From NCBI GenBank assembly GCA_964566055.1, contig CAZMHI010000006.1, forward strand, positions 52,735-116,734: a DNA stretch of 64,000 nucleotides, read 5' to 3'. This document shows, piece by piece, positions 27,756 to 37,132 of the stretch. This DNA is from TMED23 sp964566055 (GTDB lineage: Bacteria; Pseudomonadota; Alphaproteobacteria; Rhodospirillales; UBA2165). The notes under the pieces are model-generated. The model had not been told where the DNA came from. It did not search any database and was given only the letters and a program-made list of their open reading frames with translations. Each line of letters begins with the position of its first letter. Position 1 is the stretch's first letter. Made by a program: the position numbers and the translations under genes.

Positions 27756-29012
27756 TTACTCGGTGGCGCGGATCAGAATATGGCGCTTTTTCCCAGCTGA
27801 CAATTTGATCACTCCATCTGCATTGTTATCAGCGAGAGTTATCATCTGGGTTTCATCCGCAATGACGGCGTCATTTAATTTTGCGCCATTGCCTTTGATC
27901 AGGCGGCGGGCTTCACCATTTGAGTTGGCGAGACCCGCTTGACGAAATAAATCAAAGGCCGCGATACCTGATTCCAAATCTGCCTTTGCCAGCTCGACAG
28001 TAGGCAAATCGGCACTAATGCCACTGCCGGCAAATGTTTCCTCTGCCGTTTTGGCCGCCAACTCGGTAGCCTCTTCACCGTGGCAAAGTTTGGTGACCTC
28101 ACCGGCAAGAATTTTCTTAGCTTCATTGATCTCAGCATCCTGAAGTTTTTCAAGCCGGGCAATCTCGTCTAGCGGCAACTCGGTAAACAAGCGCATAAAT
28201 CGGCCGACATCAGCATCTTCCGTGTTGCGCCAATACTGCCAAAAGTCATAGGCCGAAAGCTGATCTTGATCGAGCCAAACCGCGCCCGCTGCGGTTTTAC
28301 CCATTTTGGCCCCGGATGAAGTGGTCATCAGCGGGGTCGTCAAACCGAAAAGCTGAGTGCTATCGACCCGGCGTCCCAGTTCAACACCATTGACGATATT
28401 GCCCCATTGGTCTGAGCCGCCCATCTGCATCAGGCAATCATTGCGGCGGGAAAGCTCTAGAAAATCATAGGCCTGGAGGATCATGTAGTTGAATTCCAGG
28501 AAGGTCAGGGGGTGTTCCCGCTCCAGGCGCAGTTTCACGCTGTCAAATGTGAGCATTCGATTGATCGTGAAATGCGGGCCGTAGGAGCGCAGAAAATCGA
28601 TATATTCGAGCTTGTCCAGCCAATCGGCGTTATTGACCATAATGGCATCTGTGGGGCCGTCGCCAAAGGTCAGGTATTTGGCGAAGATTGACTTAATACC
28701 TTCCATATTTTCGTTGATTTTCTCGACGGTCAAAAGCTGGCGGCTTTCATCTTTACCGGAGGGGTCGCCGACTTTGGTAGTGCCGCCGCCCATCAGAACA
28801 ATCGGTTTGTGGCCGGTCTTTTGCAGCCATCTGAGCAGCATAACCGGCAGCAGCGAGCCAACATGAAGGCTCGGCGCCGTGCAGTCGAATCCAATATAGG
28901 CCGGGATAATCTCCGAAGATGCTCTTGCATCTAACGCTTCAATGTCAGTGCATTGATGCATGAAGCCCCGTTCGGTGACGGCGGTCAGAAAATCTGATTT
29001 ATAGGTCGTCAT
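27756..29012 (-). CDS. tyrS: tyrosyl-tRNA synthetase
   Basis: A 418-residue class I aminoacyl-tRNA synthetase. The HIGH-type motif is H-V-G-S in C-T-A-P-S-L-H-V-G-S, and the second signature is K-M-G-K-T, which is normal for TyrS (E. coli has K-F-G-K-T). The tyrosine site contains Q-A-Y-D-F and Q-M-G-G-S-D-Q-W-G-N. A C-terminal S4 RNA-binding domain (G-E-A-R-R-L-I-K-G-N-G-A-K) completes it. It is divergent from anmK, a pairing seen in other alphaproteobacteria. Confidence 0.96.
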   Translation of the reverse strand: MTTYKSDFLTAVTERGFMHQCTDIEALDARASSEIIPAYIGFDCTAPSLHVGSLLPVMLLRWLQKTGHKPIVLMGGGTTKVGDPSGKDESRQLLTVEKINENMEGIKSIFAKYLTFGDGPTDAIMVNNADWLDKLEYIDFLRSYGPHFTINRMLTFDSVKLRLEREHPLTFLEFNYMILQAYDFLELSRRNDCLMQMGGSDQWGNIVNGVELGRRVDSTQLFGLTTPLMTTSSGAKMGKTAAGAVWLDQDQLSAYDFWQYWRNTEDADVGRFMRLFTELPLDEIARLEKLQDAEINEAKKILAGEVTKLCHGEEATELAAKTAEETFAGSGISADLPTVELAKADLESGIAAFDLFRQAGLANSNGEARRLIKGNGAKLNDAVIADETQMITLADNNADGVIKLSAGKKRHILIRATE

Positions 29013-29155
29013 GATCTACAATACTCAATAGTTTTTTAAGGGTTGTCCGCATATGTATATGTTGCTGCTTACTTGGACGGTCGTTTAGCATACTCATCCG
29101 ATAGGCACAACGAAACCTGTGATAAATCTAGGTAATAGTTCAATTTTAATAGGCC

Positions 29156-30232
29156 ATGACAGAAGCAAGAATATACACTGCACTCGGACTGATGAGCGGA
29201 ACTTCGTTGGATGGAATTGACGCTGCTATCATCCAAACCGATGGCACATCCGTTCATTCCTTCGGACCTTTTGAAGCGAGGCCCTATGATCCTGAGTTTC
29301 GTGCCCGCTTACGGGCAGCCTTGGGACGTAAAGACCCTCCGGCTGAACTTGAGGGCGAGCTTACGCATATGCATGCCGAGCTCATTCAGGAGCTGTTGAA
29401 AAAACACAAGTTGGCTAGTTCGGAAATTGACGTCATTGGCTTTCATGGTCAGACCATTCTGCATGAACCGGAAAATCAGTTTACTTTGCAGTTAGGTGAC
29501 GGCGCGTTATTGGCTGAACTGACCGGTTGCCAAGTCGTGAATAATTTTCGAGGCGCCGATGTCGCAGCCGGTGGAGAAGGTGCTCCATTCGCTCCGGTTT
29601 ATCATCAAGCGCTGGCTGGTGAATTCAAGCTCCCAGTTGTGGTTGTGAATATTGGTGGCGTCGGGAATGTCAGCTTTATCAACGCTGAGTCTTTATTGGC
29701 TTTCGATACGGGCCCAGGAAACGCGCTAATAGATGATCTAGTGCTATCTCAAACTGGCAATAGTTTCGATCAAGATGGAAAATTGGCGGCAAGGGGGCAG
29801 GTCGATAAAGCTATTTTAACCGAACTTCTCAGCCATGAATACTTTGCTCAAATTCCGCCGAAGTCACTTGACCGCAACGCCTTCGATACTTCAGCGCTTG
29901 ATAAACATTCAATAGAGGATGCGGCGGCGACATTGGTTGCTTTTACCGTTGAAACAATTGCCCGCTCCACCACCCATTTTCCGGAATCTGCAGGCCAATG
30001 GCTGGTGACCGGGGGCGGACGTCACAATCCGACAATTATGAAGTCTTTATCTGAGCGCCTCGGCACGCCTGTCCAGCCGGTGGAGGATGTTGGCTGGAAC
30101 GGCGATGCTATTGAAGCGCAGGCCTTTGGCTTTATGGCAGTGCGCTCTCTGCTGAATTTGCCTTTAAGTTTTCCGGTGACAACGGGTGTGCCAGAAGCCC
30201 AGACAGGCGGTGATTTGCATCAGCCGGAATAG
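29156..30232 (+). CDS. anmK: anhydro-N-acetylmuramic acid kinase
   Basis: A 358-residue cytoplasmic kinase of peptidoglycan recycling that opens and phosphorylates 1,6-anhydro-MurNAc to MurNAc-6-phosphate. Diagnostic motifs are G-L-M-S-G-T-S-L-D-G-I-D at the N-terminus, G-F-H-G-Q-T, N-I-G-G-V-G-N, F-D-T-G-P-G-N and V-T-G-G-G-R-H-N-P. Length and motifs are typical. It is convergent with the alpha/beta hydrolase gene, 6 bases apart. Confidence 0.95.
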   Translation: MTEARIYTALGLMSGTSLDGIDAAIIQTDGTSVHSFGPFEARPYDPEFRARLRAALGRKDPPAELEGELTHMHAELIQELLKKHKLASSEIDVIGFHGQTILHEPENQFTLQLGDGALLAELTGCQVVNNFRGADVAAGGEGAPFAPVYHQALAGEFKLPVVVVNIGGVGNVSFINAESLLAFDTGPGNALIDDLVLSQTGNSFDQDGKLAARGQVDKAILTELLSHEYFAQIPPKSLDRNAFDTSALDKHSIEDAAATLVAFTVETIARSTTHFPESAGQWLVTGGGRHNPTIMKSLSERLGTPVQPVEDVGWNGDAIEAQAFGFMAVRSLLNLPLSFPVTTGVPEAQTGGDLHQPE

Positions 30233-30238
30233 CCGCGA

Positions 30239-30925
30239 CTATTTTTTCTTTTTGGCTTTGGGTTTCTTTTCGGGTTCTTCTTTTTCCGGCGCCAATGATT
30301 CGTCTAGATAGCGGCAAATCTCATTGTTTAAATTGTCAATTTTATCTTTGTAGAAATGATCCGCCCCTTTGATCGGGGTGAAATCAATTTCGATGTTCTT
30401 TTGAGCATCGAGCTTTTGGGCCAGTTTTTGCACCGATTCCAAAGGGATAGTTTCATCCGCATCGCCGTGAGTGATAAGGCCGGAAGACGGGCAGGGTGCG
30501 AGGAAAGAAAAATCCTCGGTGTTGGCCGGCGGAGATACCGAGACAAAGCCTTCAATCTCCGGGCGGCGCATCATCAGCTGCATCGAGATTAAGGCGCCAA
30601 AGGAATAGCCGCCAATCCAGCAAAAGGGGCTGTTCTTGTTAAATTGCTGCATCCAGTCAAAAGCATAGGCAGCATCGCTTAATTCACCGATGCCACTATC
30701 AAATACGCCCTGTGAGCGGCCAACGCCACGGAAATTAAACCGCAGAACGGAAAAATTACGCTCAACAAAGGCATTGTACATCATATATACAATCCGATTG
30801 TTCATATTGCCGCCATGCAGCGAGTGAGGATGGAGAACAATAGCGACGGGAGCGTCGGGTTGTTTGCTTTGATGATAGCGGCCTTCTAGCCGGCCATCAG
30901 GTCCATTAAAAATTACGTCCGGCAT
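30239..30925 (-). CDS. alpha/beta hydrolase
   Basis: A 228-residue alpha/beta hydrolase. The oxyanion region is H-P-H-S-L-H-G-G, the nucleophile elbow is G-G-Y-S-F-G, an Asp follows in H-G-D-A-D-E-T, and the catalytic His is in G-A-D-H-F-Y. It ends in a Lys/Glu-rich tail (E-K-K-P-K-A-K-K-K-K). Proteins of this type often lie beside iscR-suf genes in alphaproteobacteria; the function is unknown. Here it is divergent from cysE. Confidence 0.85.
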   Translation of the reverse strand: MPDVIFNGPDGRLEGRYHQSKQPDAPVAIVLHPHSLHGGNMNNRIVYMMYNAFVERNFSVLRFNFRGVGRSQGVFDSGIGELSDAAYAFDWMQQFNKNSPFCWIGGYSFGALISMQLMMRRPEIEGFVSVSPPANTEDFSFLAPCPSSGLITHGDADETIPLESVQKLAQKLDAQKNIEIDFTPIKGADHFYKDKIDNLNNEICRYLDESLAPEKEEPEKKPKAKKKK

Positions 30926-31023
30926 GGTTTTGCTGGTTTTACCTATCTTTTGGTGGGTTATCGTTGAATTGTTGAGTATTTTAGTCGGGTATTAATCACT
31001 TTATCCATTATATTTTTACCACA

Positions 31024-31056
31024 ATACTTGACTGAATTGGTCAGGATACCTATATT
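31024..31056 (+). promoter_or_regulatory. sigma70-type promoter overlapping an IscR-like dyad, upstream of cysE-iscR-suf
   Basis: TTGACT at 31028-31033 and TATATT at 31051-31056 are separated by 17 bases, a near-ideal vegetative promoter. From 31024 the DNA also reads ATACTTGACT, a 6-base AT-rich core, then GTCAGGATA. This matches the type I IscR site as I remember it (ATA-x-x-x-GAC-T, then an A/T core, then A-GTC). Binding would block the -35 element, which fits autorepression of an iscR-led operon by [2Fe-2S]-IscR. Confidence 0.65.
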
Positions 31057-31154
31057 CACCTTATACAATTGTGGGTTCAACGTCAAAAAACTGTTCGTTT
31101 TTTATGGTTTTTTCGCGGAAGGCCCTTTTTTAATACACTACGGATATATTTACA

Positions 31155-31877
31155 ATGGCACATGTATTTTTTGAGCGTCTAAAGGAAGATATTAATTCTT
31201 TCATGACCCGCGACCCCGCGGCGCGATCTAAAATTGAAGTTATATTTTGCTATCCCGGTTATCACGCAATTTTATTTTACCGCTTCTCGAACGCCGCCTG
31301 GCGCCGCAAATGGTTTCTGGCTGGCCGCTGGATTTCTCATCTTGGCCGTTTCCTGACCGGTATTGAAATACACCCCGGTGCGACGATCGGCCGGCGCTTT
31401 TTTATTGATCACGGCATGGGTGTCGTTATTGGTGAGACTTCGGAAGTCGGAGACGATGTGACCCTTTATCAAGGCGTCACTCTTGGCGGTACATCGCTCG
31501 AAAAAGGTAAACGCCATCCAACTTTAGGCGACGGCGTTATTGTTGGTTCCGGAGCTCAAATTTTAGGCCCCCTCAATGTCGGAGAGGCGGCGCGGGTTGG
31601 GGCAAACGCTGTGGTACTCCAAGACGTGCCCAAAGGAGCGACTATGGTCGGCATCCCGGCCAAAATTGTCATGGGCAGGGATAAGGCCTTGGAAGACGAA
31701 TTTTGTGCTTATGGCACGCCGACTGAGGATCTTCCCGATCCTGTCGCGCGCAGTTTTGAAAGCTTGCGCAACCAACTAACCACGTTAAGCGAACGGGTGG
31801 TTCAATTGGAACAGGAACTCGAAGAAAAGAACAGTGAAACAGAGGAACCGAAATCAGAGGCGTCCTCAGGAAATTAA
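31155..31877 (+). CDS. cysE: serine O-acetyltransferase
   Basis: A 240-residue enzyme making O-acetylserine for cysteine synthesis. The N-terminal helical part (about 1-60) precedes a left-handed beta helix of hexapeptide repeats, with I-H-P-G-A-T-I-G, I-D-H-G-M-G-V-V-I-G-E-T and G-N/G-A-N-A-V-V-L-type turns (catalytic His in D-H-G). A Glu-rich C-terminal tail extends beyond the usual end. As first gene of the iscR-suf cluster it supplies cysteine to the two desulfurases downstream. The IscR-like promoter lies about 100 bases upstream. Confidence 0.94.
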   Translation: MAHVFFERLKEDINSFMTRDPAARSKIEVIFCYPGYHAILFYRFSNAAWRRKWFLAGRWISHLGRFLTGIEIHPGATIGRRFFIDHGMGVVIGETSEVGDDVTLYQGVTLGGTSLEKGKRHPTLGDGVIVGSGAQILGPLNVGEAARVGANAVVLQDVPKGATMVGIPAKIVMGRDKALEDEFCAYGTPTEDLPDPVARSFESLRNQLTTLSERVVQLEQELEEKNSETEEPKSEASSGN

Positions 31878-31914
31878 ATTTAATCAGTGGAACTAAAAAT
31901 GCAGGAGAAAAATC

Positions 31915-32421
31915 GTGAAACTTAGCACCAAAGGCAGATATGCGGTAATGGCGATGGCAGATTTGGCACGTCAAAGTAAAGGCGGGCCAGTTGCCTTAGC
32001 GGATATCGCGTTACGTCAAGACATCTCACTTTCCTATTTGGAACAATTGTTTGGTAAATTGCGCAAAGGCTCGCAAGTTAAATCTGTGCGTGGCCCGGGC
32101 GGCGGATATTTGCTGGCACGCGATGCTGATGATATGAAAATCTCAGATATCATTATGGCTGTCGATGAACCCATCCAAACGACCCGCTGTACGCCCGGTT
32201 CACCGACCGGCTGCCGCACTGATAATTCGCGCTGCCTGACACATGATTTGTGGTCCGAGCTTGGCAATCAAATTTATCTTTTCTTGAGTTCAATTTCGCT
32301 AGCTGATGTTGTTGAAAGGCGAGTTATAGGAACCAGTGGAAATAATCTGTTGCCGTCGGCAGAAATAGCTGATCATGAAATTTCAATTTTACCGGAACCA
32401 GAACTTAGGGCCGTCGAGTAG
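31915..32421 (+). CDS. iscR: Rrf2-family Fe-S regulator IscR
   Basis: A 168-residue regulator. The winged helix-turn-helix spans about residues 1-75 (L-S-T-K-G-R-Y-A-V at the start, R-G-P-G-G-G-Y-L-L wing). The [2Fe-2S] ligands are C92, C100, C107 and H110. This is the IscR order C-C-C-H, but with wider spacing than the 92/98/104/107 of E. coli. It starts with GTG after a strong GCAGGAG. It senses Fe-S status and is expected to control this operon through the site at 31024. Confidence 0.93.
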   Translation: MKLSTKGRYAVMAMADLARQSKGGPVALADIALRQDISLSYLEQLFGKLRKGSQVKSVRGPGGGYLLARDADDMKISDIIMAVDEPIQTTRCTPGSPTGCRTDNSRCLTHDLWSELGNQIYLFLSSISLADVVERRVIGTSGNNLLPSAEIADHEISILPEPELRAVE

Positions 32422-32437
32422 CCGCGAAAGCAGCCCC

Positions 32438-33562
32438 ATGAAACAAACAATATATTTTGACCACAACGCGACGACGCCGGTGGTGGCGGAGGTCGCAGAT
32501 GCGATGGCTGGCGCTCTGGCGCTGCCGGGCAACGCATCCTCCGTGCATACTGCCGGACGCCAAGCTCGGCAAATGGTTGAAGAAGCGCGTGAGTATGTTG
32601 CTGATTTGGCTGGCGCCAAACCGGCGCAAATTGTCTTTACCAGTGGTGGTACGGAAGCCAATAATCTGGTGCTGCGCGGCACGGATTGTACCCAGATTTT
32701 AGCCTCATCGGTTGAGCATGATTCGGTATTAGCCGCTTCGGATAATATCGAACAAATGCCGGTTGATGGTGACGGGATAATTGATCTTGCGGTGTTAGAG
32801 GCGCGGCTTTCCGAATTAGACGGCCAAGTTTTGGTTTCAGTGATGATGGCTAATAATGAAACCGGCGTGATTGAGCCGGTTTCTGAGGTGGCGCGCCTTG
32901 CCCACGAACATGGTGCTTTGGTGCACACCGATGCTATTCAAGCTGCTGGAAAGATCAAAGTTAATTGGACTGAATTGGGTGTCGACTTTATCAGCCTGTC
33001 GGCGCACAAAATTGGCGGTCCCCAGGGCATTGGCGCTTTGGTGATCAATGAAGAAGTTCCCTTGCAATCACTGATCAAGGGAGGTGGCCAGGAACGCAGC
33101 CGCCGGGCCGGCACTGAAAACGTACCGGGTATAGTTGGCTTCGGCGCGGCGGCTAAATTGGCGCTGGAAAATCTTGCTAGAACCAATGAGATTAAATCCC
33201 TTCGGGATCAGCTGGAATCGCAAATCAAGTTGATCACACCAAAGGCGGTTGTGTTTGGTGAAAGAGTTGATAGATTGCCGAATACGACCTGCCTATCGAT
33301 GCCCAATGTCTCAAGTGAAACTCAGGTAATGAAATTTGATTTGACCGGGATCATGGTCAGTGCCGGTTCAGCATGTTCTTCTGGAAAGGTTCAAGCCTCC
33401 CATGTTTTAAAATCAATGGGTGTCGCCGAGGATATTGCCTCGACAACTATCCGTATCAGTCTCGGTCACGGCAATAACATTGCTGATGTTAATCGTTTTG
33501 TTAGCCAGTGGCAGGAAATTTATGCGCAGGCTAATCCAGACAAGTTAAAAGGTGCGGCTTAG
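32438..33562 (+). CDS. class I (NifS/IscS-type) cysteine desulfurase
   Basis: A 374-residue PLP enzyme releasing sulfur from cysteine. The start is the ATG at 32438 (M-K-Q-T-I-Y-F-D-H-N-A-T-T-P), which is where NifS/IscS proteins begin; the frame is open from 32375 inside iscR. PLP binds K191 (S-A-H-K-I-G-G-P), and the sulfur-accepting Cys is C313 in S-A-G-S-A-C-S-S-G. It is distinct from the SufS-type desulfurase encoded further along the operon, so this operon has two. Confidence 0.94.
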   Translation: MKQTIYFDHNATTPVVAEVADAMAGALALPGNASSVHTAGRQARQMVEEAREYVADLAGAKPAQIVFTSGGTEANNLVLRGTDCTQILASSVEHDSVLAASDNIEQMPVDGDGIIDLAVLEARLSELDGQVLVSVMMANNETGVIEPVSEVARLAHEHGALVHTDAIQAAGKIKVNWTELGVDFISLSAHKIGGPQGIGALVINEEVPLQSLIKGGGQERSRRAGTENVPGIVGFGAAAKLALENLARTNEIKSLRDQLESQIKLITPKAVVFGERVDRLPNTTCLSMPNVSSETQVMKFDLTGIMVSAGSACSSGKVQASHVLKSMGVAEDIASTTIRISLGHGNNIADVNRFVSQWQEIYAQANPDKLKGAA

Positions 33563-33599
33563 CACTAGCGTTAAAATAAAAGGTACCAGGTACAATTAA

Positions 33600-35063
33600 A
33601 TGAATGCAGCAGTTTCAGATACAGTCGATCAAGTCCAATCGGTCGAGAAATATAAATACGGTTTTGTCACCGATATTGAAGCGGATCAGGCGCCAAAAGG
33701 GCTTAACGAAGATATCATTCGCTTTATCTCGGCCAAAAAAGAAGAGCCGGAATGGCTGCTTGAGTGGCGCCTCAAGGCCTATGCCCATTGGCTGACGATG
33801 GAAGAGCCGGATTGGCCCAAGGTTTCCTATCCGCCGATCGATTATCAGGATGCATATTATTATTCAGCGCCTAAATCCAATGAAGACGGGCCTGAGACTT
33901 TGGATGATGTCGATCCTGAGTTGCTTGAAACATATGAGAAGCTTGGCATTCCCCTGCACGAACAGGAGGTATTGGCCGGCGTAAAAAATGTCGCTGTTGA
34001 TGCGGTGTTCGATAGTGTCTCGGTGGCAACAACATTTAAAGACGCGCTGGCCAAGGAAGGCGTTATCTTCTGCCCGATCTCGGAAGCCGTTAAAGATCAT
34101 CCCGAGCTGGTGAAGCAATATCTGGGGTCAGTTGTGCCCTATTCGGACAATTATTTTGCCACGCTCAATTCAGCTGTTTTTACTGATGGCTCCTTTGTCT
34201 ACATTCCGAAAGGCGTCAATTGCCCGATGGAATTGTCGACCTATTTCCGCATCAATGCTTCCAACACCGGACAGTTTGAGCGCACGCTGATCATCGCCGA
34301 TGTAGGCGCCCATGTGAGTTATCTTGAAGGCTGCACCGCGCCGATGCGGGACGAAAACCAGCTCCATGCGGCGGTCGTTGAGTTGGTCGCGCTGGATGAT
34401 GCCGATATCAAATACTCGACCGTACAGAACTGGTATCCCGGTGATGAGAACGGTGTCGGCGGTATTTATAACTTTGTCACAAAACGGGCAGCCTGCCGCG
34501 GCAAAAACTCGAAAGTTTCCTGGACCCAGGTCGAGACCGGTTCAGCTATCACCTGGAAATATCCGAGCTGTATTCTGCAAGGCGATAATTCAGTCGGCGA
34601 ATTTTATTCGGTGGCCATCACCAACAATTATCAGCAGGCCGATACCGGCACCAAGATGATCCACCTCGGTAAAAACACCAGCTCGCGCATTATTTCCAAA
34701 GGCATCTCGGCCGGTAAATCGCAAAGCACTTATCGCGGTTTGGTCAAGATGATGCCAAAAGCAGAGGGTTCCCGGAATTACACGCAATGTGACTCGCTGC
34801 TGATCGGCAAGGAATGTGGCGCCCATACCGTGCCTTATATCGAAAGCCGCAACAAATCCGCCAAGGTTGAGCATGAAGCGACAACCTCGAAAATTGGTGA
34901 TGATCAACTATTTTATTGCCGTCAGCGCGGCATCTCCGAAGAGGAAGCGGTGGCGCTGATTGTCAATGGTTTCTGCCGCGAAGTGATGCAGGAACTGCCC
35001 ATGGAATTCGCCGTTGAAGCGCAAAAGCTGGTCGGCATTAGTTTAGAAGGAAGCGTCGGCTAA
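33600..35063 (+). CDS. sufB: Fe-S cluster assembly scaffold SufB
   Basis: A 487-residue SufB, the core scaffold of the SufBC2D complex, where Fe-S clusters are built. The family pattern is clear: an N-terminal helical region with L-E-W-R-L-K-A, then a long right-handed beta helix with G-V-N-C-P-M-E-L-S-T-Y-F, E-G-C-T-A-P and S-Q-S-T-Y-R-G. The C-terminal Y-I-E-S-R-N-K-S-A-K-V-E-H-E-A-T precedes F-Y-C-R-Q-R-G-I-S-E-E-E-A. Full family length. It lies 26 bases upstream of sufC. Confidence 0.96.
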   Translation: MNAAVSDTVDQVQSVEKYKYGFVTDIEADQAPKGLNEDIIRFISAKKEEPEWLLEWRLKAYAHWLTMEEPDWPKVSYPPIDYQDAYYYSAPKSNEDGPETLDDVDPELLETYEKLGIPLHEQEVLAGVKNVAVDAVFDSVSVATTFKDALAKEGVIFCPISEAVKDHPELVKQYLGSVVPYSDNYFATLNSAVFTDGSFVYIPKGVNCPMELSTYFRINASNTGQFERTLIIADVGAHVSYLEGCTAPMRDENQLHAAVVELVALDDADIKYSTVQNWYPGDENGVGGIYNFVTKRAACRGKNSKVSWTQVETGSAITWKYPSCILQGDNSVGEFYSVAITNNYQQADTGTKMIHLGKNTSSRIISKGISAGKSQSTYRGLVKMMPKAEGSRNYTQCDSLLIGKECGAHTVPYIESRNKSAKVEHEATTSKIGDDQLFYCRQRGISEEEAVALIVNGFCREVMQELPMEFAVEAQKLVGISLEGSVG

Positions 35064-35089
35064 GACGCTGAGTGAAAGTAGAAAGATAG

Positions 35090-35839
35090 ATGTTAGAAAT
35101 TAAAAACCTCCACGCCAAAGTCGGCGATACTGAAATCCTCAAAGGCCTTGATCTTAATATTGAGGCCGGCAAAGTTCATGCGATCATGGGTCCGAACGGC
35201 GCCGGTAAATCGACGCTGTCTTATGTGCTTTCAGGCCGCGATGGTTATGAAGTAACCGAAGGCTCGGTGATTTATAAAGGCAAAAATCTGCTTGAGATGG
35301 AACCCGAAGAGCGCGCCGGCGAAGGCGTGTTTCTGGCCTTTCAATATCCTGTCGAGATCCCTGGTGTTTCAACCATGAATTTTCTGAAAGCAGCCGTAAA
35401 TTCCGTCCGCAAATATCGTGGCGAAAGTGAATTTGATGCCATGGACTTTTTGAAGTTTGTGCGTCAGCAGACCAAGATATTGAACATCGGTGACGACATG
35501 CTGAAACGTGCCGTCAATGTCGGCTTTTCCGGCGGTGAAAAGAAACGCGCCGAAGTTCTGCAAATGGCCGTCCTCAATCCGAGCTTTGCCGTATTGGATG
35601 AGACCGACAGTGGTCTGGATGTTGATGCGCTGCGCATTGTCGGTGAAGGCGTAACGGCCTTGCGTTCACCCGAACGTTCAATGCTGGTCATTACCCATTA
35701 TCAACGCCTGCTAGATTATATTGTGCCGGATGTGGTGCACGTTTTGGCCGATGGCAAAATCGTCGATACCGGTGATAAAAATCTGGCCTTAAAGCTCGAA
35801 GCACACGGTTATGCTGACTATGCGGAGGCAGCGGCCTGA
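35090..35839 (+). CDS. sufC: Fe-S cluster assembly ATPase SufC
   Basis: A 249-residue ABC-type ATPase that binds SufB and SufD and drives cluster assembly. Walker A is G-P-N-G-A-G-K-S-T, the signature is F-S-G-G-E-K-K-R, and Walker B is F-A-V-L-D-E-T-D-S-G-L-D, with the SufC-typical D-S-G-L-D. Its TGA stop overlaps the ATG of sufD by one base, which implies translational coupling and matched synthesis. Confidence 0.97.
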   Translation: MLEIKNLHAKVGDTEILKGLDLNIEAGKVHAIMGPNGAGKSTLSYVLSGRDGYEVTEGSVIYKGKNLLEMEPEERAGEGVFLAFQYPVEIPGVSTMNFLKAAVNSVRKYRGESEFDAMDFLKFVRQQTKILNIGDDMLKRAVNVGFSGGEKKRAEVLQMAVLNPSFAVLDETDSGLDVDALRIVGEGVTALRSPERSMLVITHYQRLLDYIVPDVVHVLADGKIVDTGDKNLALKLEAHGYADYAEAAA

Positions 35840-37131
35840 TGAACGCGCTTTCACCCCTTAGCCAAAGTTTTGTTGACCGGCATGGAGATGCCGAGTTTGC
35901 CCTTCGGGCACCGTGGCTGGATCAATTGCGCCAAAATGGGCTTGAGAGTTTTTTGGGCCAGGGCTTGCCGACACCGAGCGTTGAAGAATGGAAATACACC
36001 AATCTCAAGGTGCTGGAAAAGCTGGATGTCGCAGGGAGTTCTGAAGCTGCCACCGTTGATTCCGCTCAGCTAAATTGGCTGCCGGCTGAGTTGGCGACCC
36101 ACAAGCTGGTATTCGTTAACGGCAATTACAATAAAGAGCTTTCGGAGATCGGCGATCTGCCGGAAGGTGTCAGAATTTCATCATTGGCCGAGGCTATAAA
36201 TTCAGATGCGGATATGCTGGCGGATCATCTTGGACAAATAGACGAGCTAGAAAATGCACCTGTATTGGCGCTTAATACGGCCTTTATAGAAGATGGCTAC
36301 GTTGTCATCATCGAAAAAATTGAGCTTGAAAAACCCATCGAAGTAATTTTTGCCAGCCAGGCCAATAGCGCGGCGACCAGCCATCCGCGTAATCTGATTG
36401 TCGCCAAAGACAATGCCCAGGCAGTTATTCTTGAAAGGCATATCGGTGATGGCAGTTATCTCGCCAATCATGGTTTTGAAATCAATGTTAAAGGCGGCTC
36501 TCACGTCAAACATTACCGCCTGCTCGAAGACAGCGCTGAGGGCGTCAATCTCTCGACCGTCAAGGCAAGTGTTGGAAAAGATGCGACCTATGACAGTTTT
36601 GTGCTTTCCATGGGCGGGCAGTTAAGCCGTAGCGAAATCCATGTCACCTGCCAAGAGCCGGGTGCCCATACCAATCTCAACGGCGTATATGTCGGCCAGG
36701 ATAGCCAGCATATCGACAACACCACTCAGATTGATCATTTGGTGCCTAATACAACGTCCAAGGAGACTTACAAAGGCGCTTTAGATGATAAGGCGCGGGG
36801 AGTCTTTCAAGGCGCGATTAATGTCGCCGAGGGTGCTGATGGCACTGATGGGCAGATGAGCAATAAAACTTTGCTGTTATCGGACGAAAGTGAAATTGAC
36901 AGTAAACCACAGCTTGAAATTTACGCTGATGATGTTAAATGCGCTCACGGCTTTACTGCCGGTGAGTTGGATGAAACTTCGCTGTTTTACTTACGCTCAC
37001 GCGGCATCCCGGAAGCAGCCGCCCGCGCCATGCTGGTTGAAGGGTTTTTAGCCGAAGTGGTCGAAGAGGGTGTTGACGAAGACTATCAGGAAATCTTTAA
37101 GGCTAAGATTTCCGCTTGGATGGATAATTAA
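35839..37131 (+). CDS. sufD: Fe-S cluster assembly protein SufD
   Basis: A 430-residue partner of SufB. The N-terminal region has W-K-Y-T-N-L, and the beta-helix core contains A-H-T-N-L-N-G and H-I-D-N-T-T-Q-I-D-H. The C-terminus has K-C-A-H-G-F-T-A-G-E-L-D-E, then F-Y-L-R-S-R-G-I-P-E-A-A-A, the usual SufD ending. It starts one base inside the sufC stop and ends one base before the sufS start. Confidence 0.95.
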   Translation: MNALSPLSQSFVDRHGDAEFALRAPWLDQLRQNGLESFLGQGLPTPSVEEWKYTNLKVLEKLDVAGSSEAATVDSAQLNWLPAELATHKLVFVNGNYNKELSEIGDLPEGVRISSLAEAINSDADMLADHLGQIDELENAPVLALNTAFIEDGYVVIIEKIELEKPIEVIFASQANSAATSHPRNLIVAKDNAQAVILERHIGDGSYLANHGFEINVKGGSHVKHYRLLEDSAEGVNLSTVKASVGKDATYDSFVLSMGGQLSRSEIHVTCQEPGAHTNLNGVYVGQDSQHIDNTTQIDHLVPNTTSKETYKGALDDKARGVFQGAINVAEGADGTDGQMSNKTLLLSDESEIDSKPQLEIYADDVKCAHGFTAGELDETSLFYLRSRGIPEAAARAMLVEGFLAEVVEEGVDEDYQEIFKAKISAWMDN

Positions 37132-37132
37132 G

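Noticed and set aside
28260..28330. Degenerate KMSKS motif (K-M-G-K-T) in tyrS as a sign of altered function
   Set aside because: Bacterial TyrS proteins normally have K-F-G-K-T-like sequences here, so it is ordinary.
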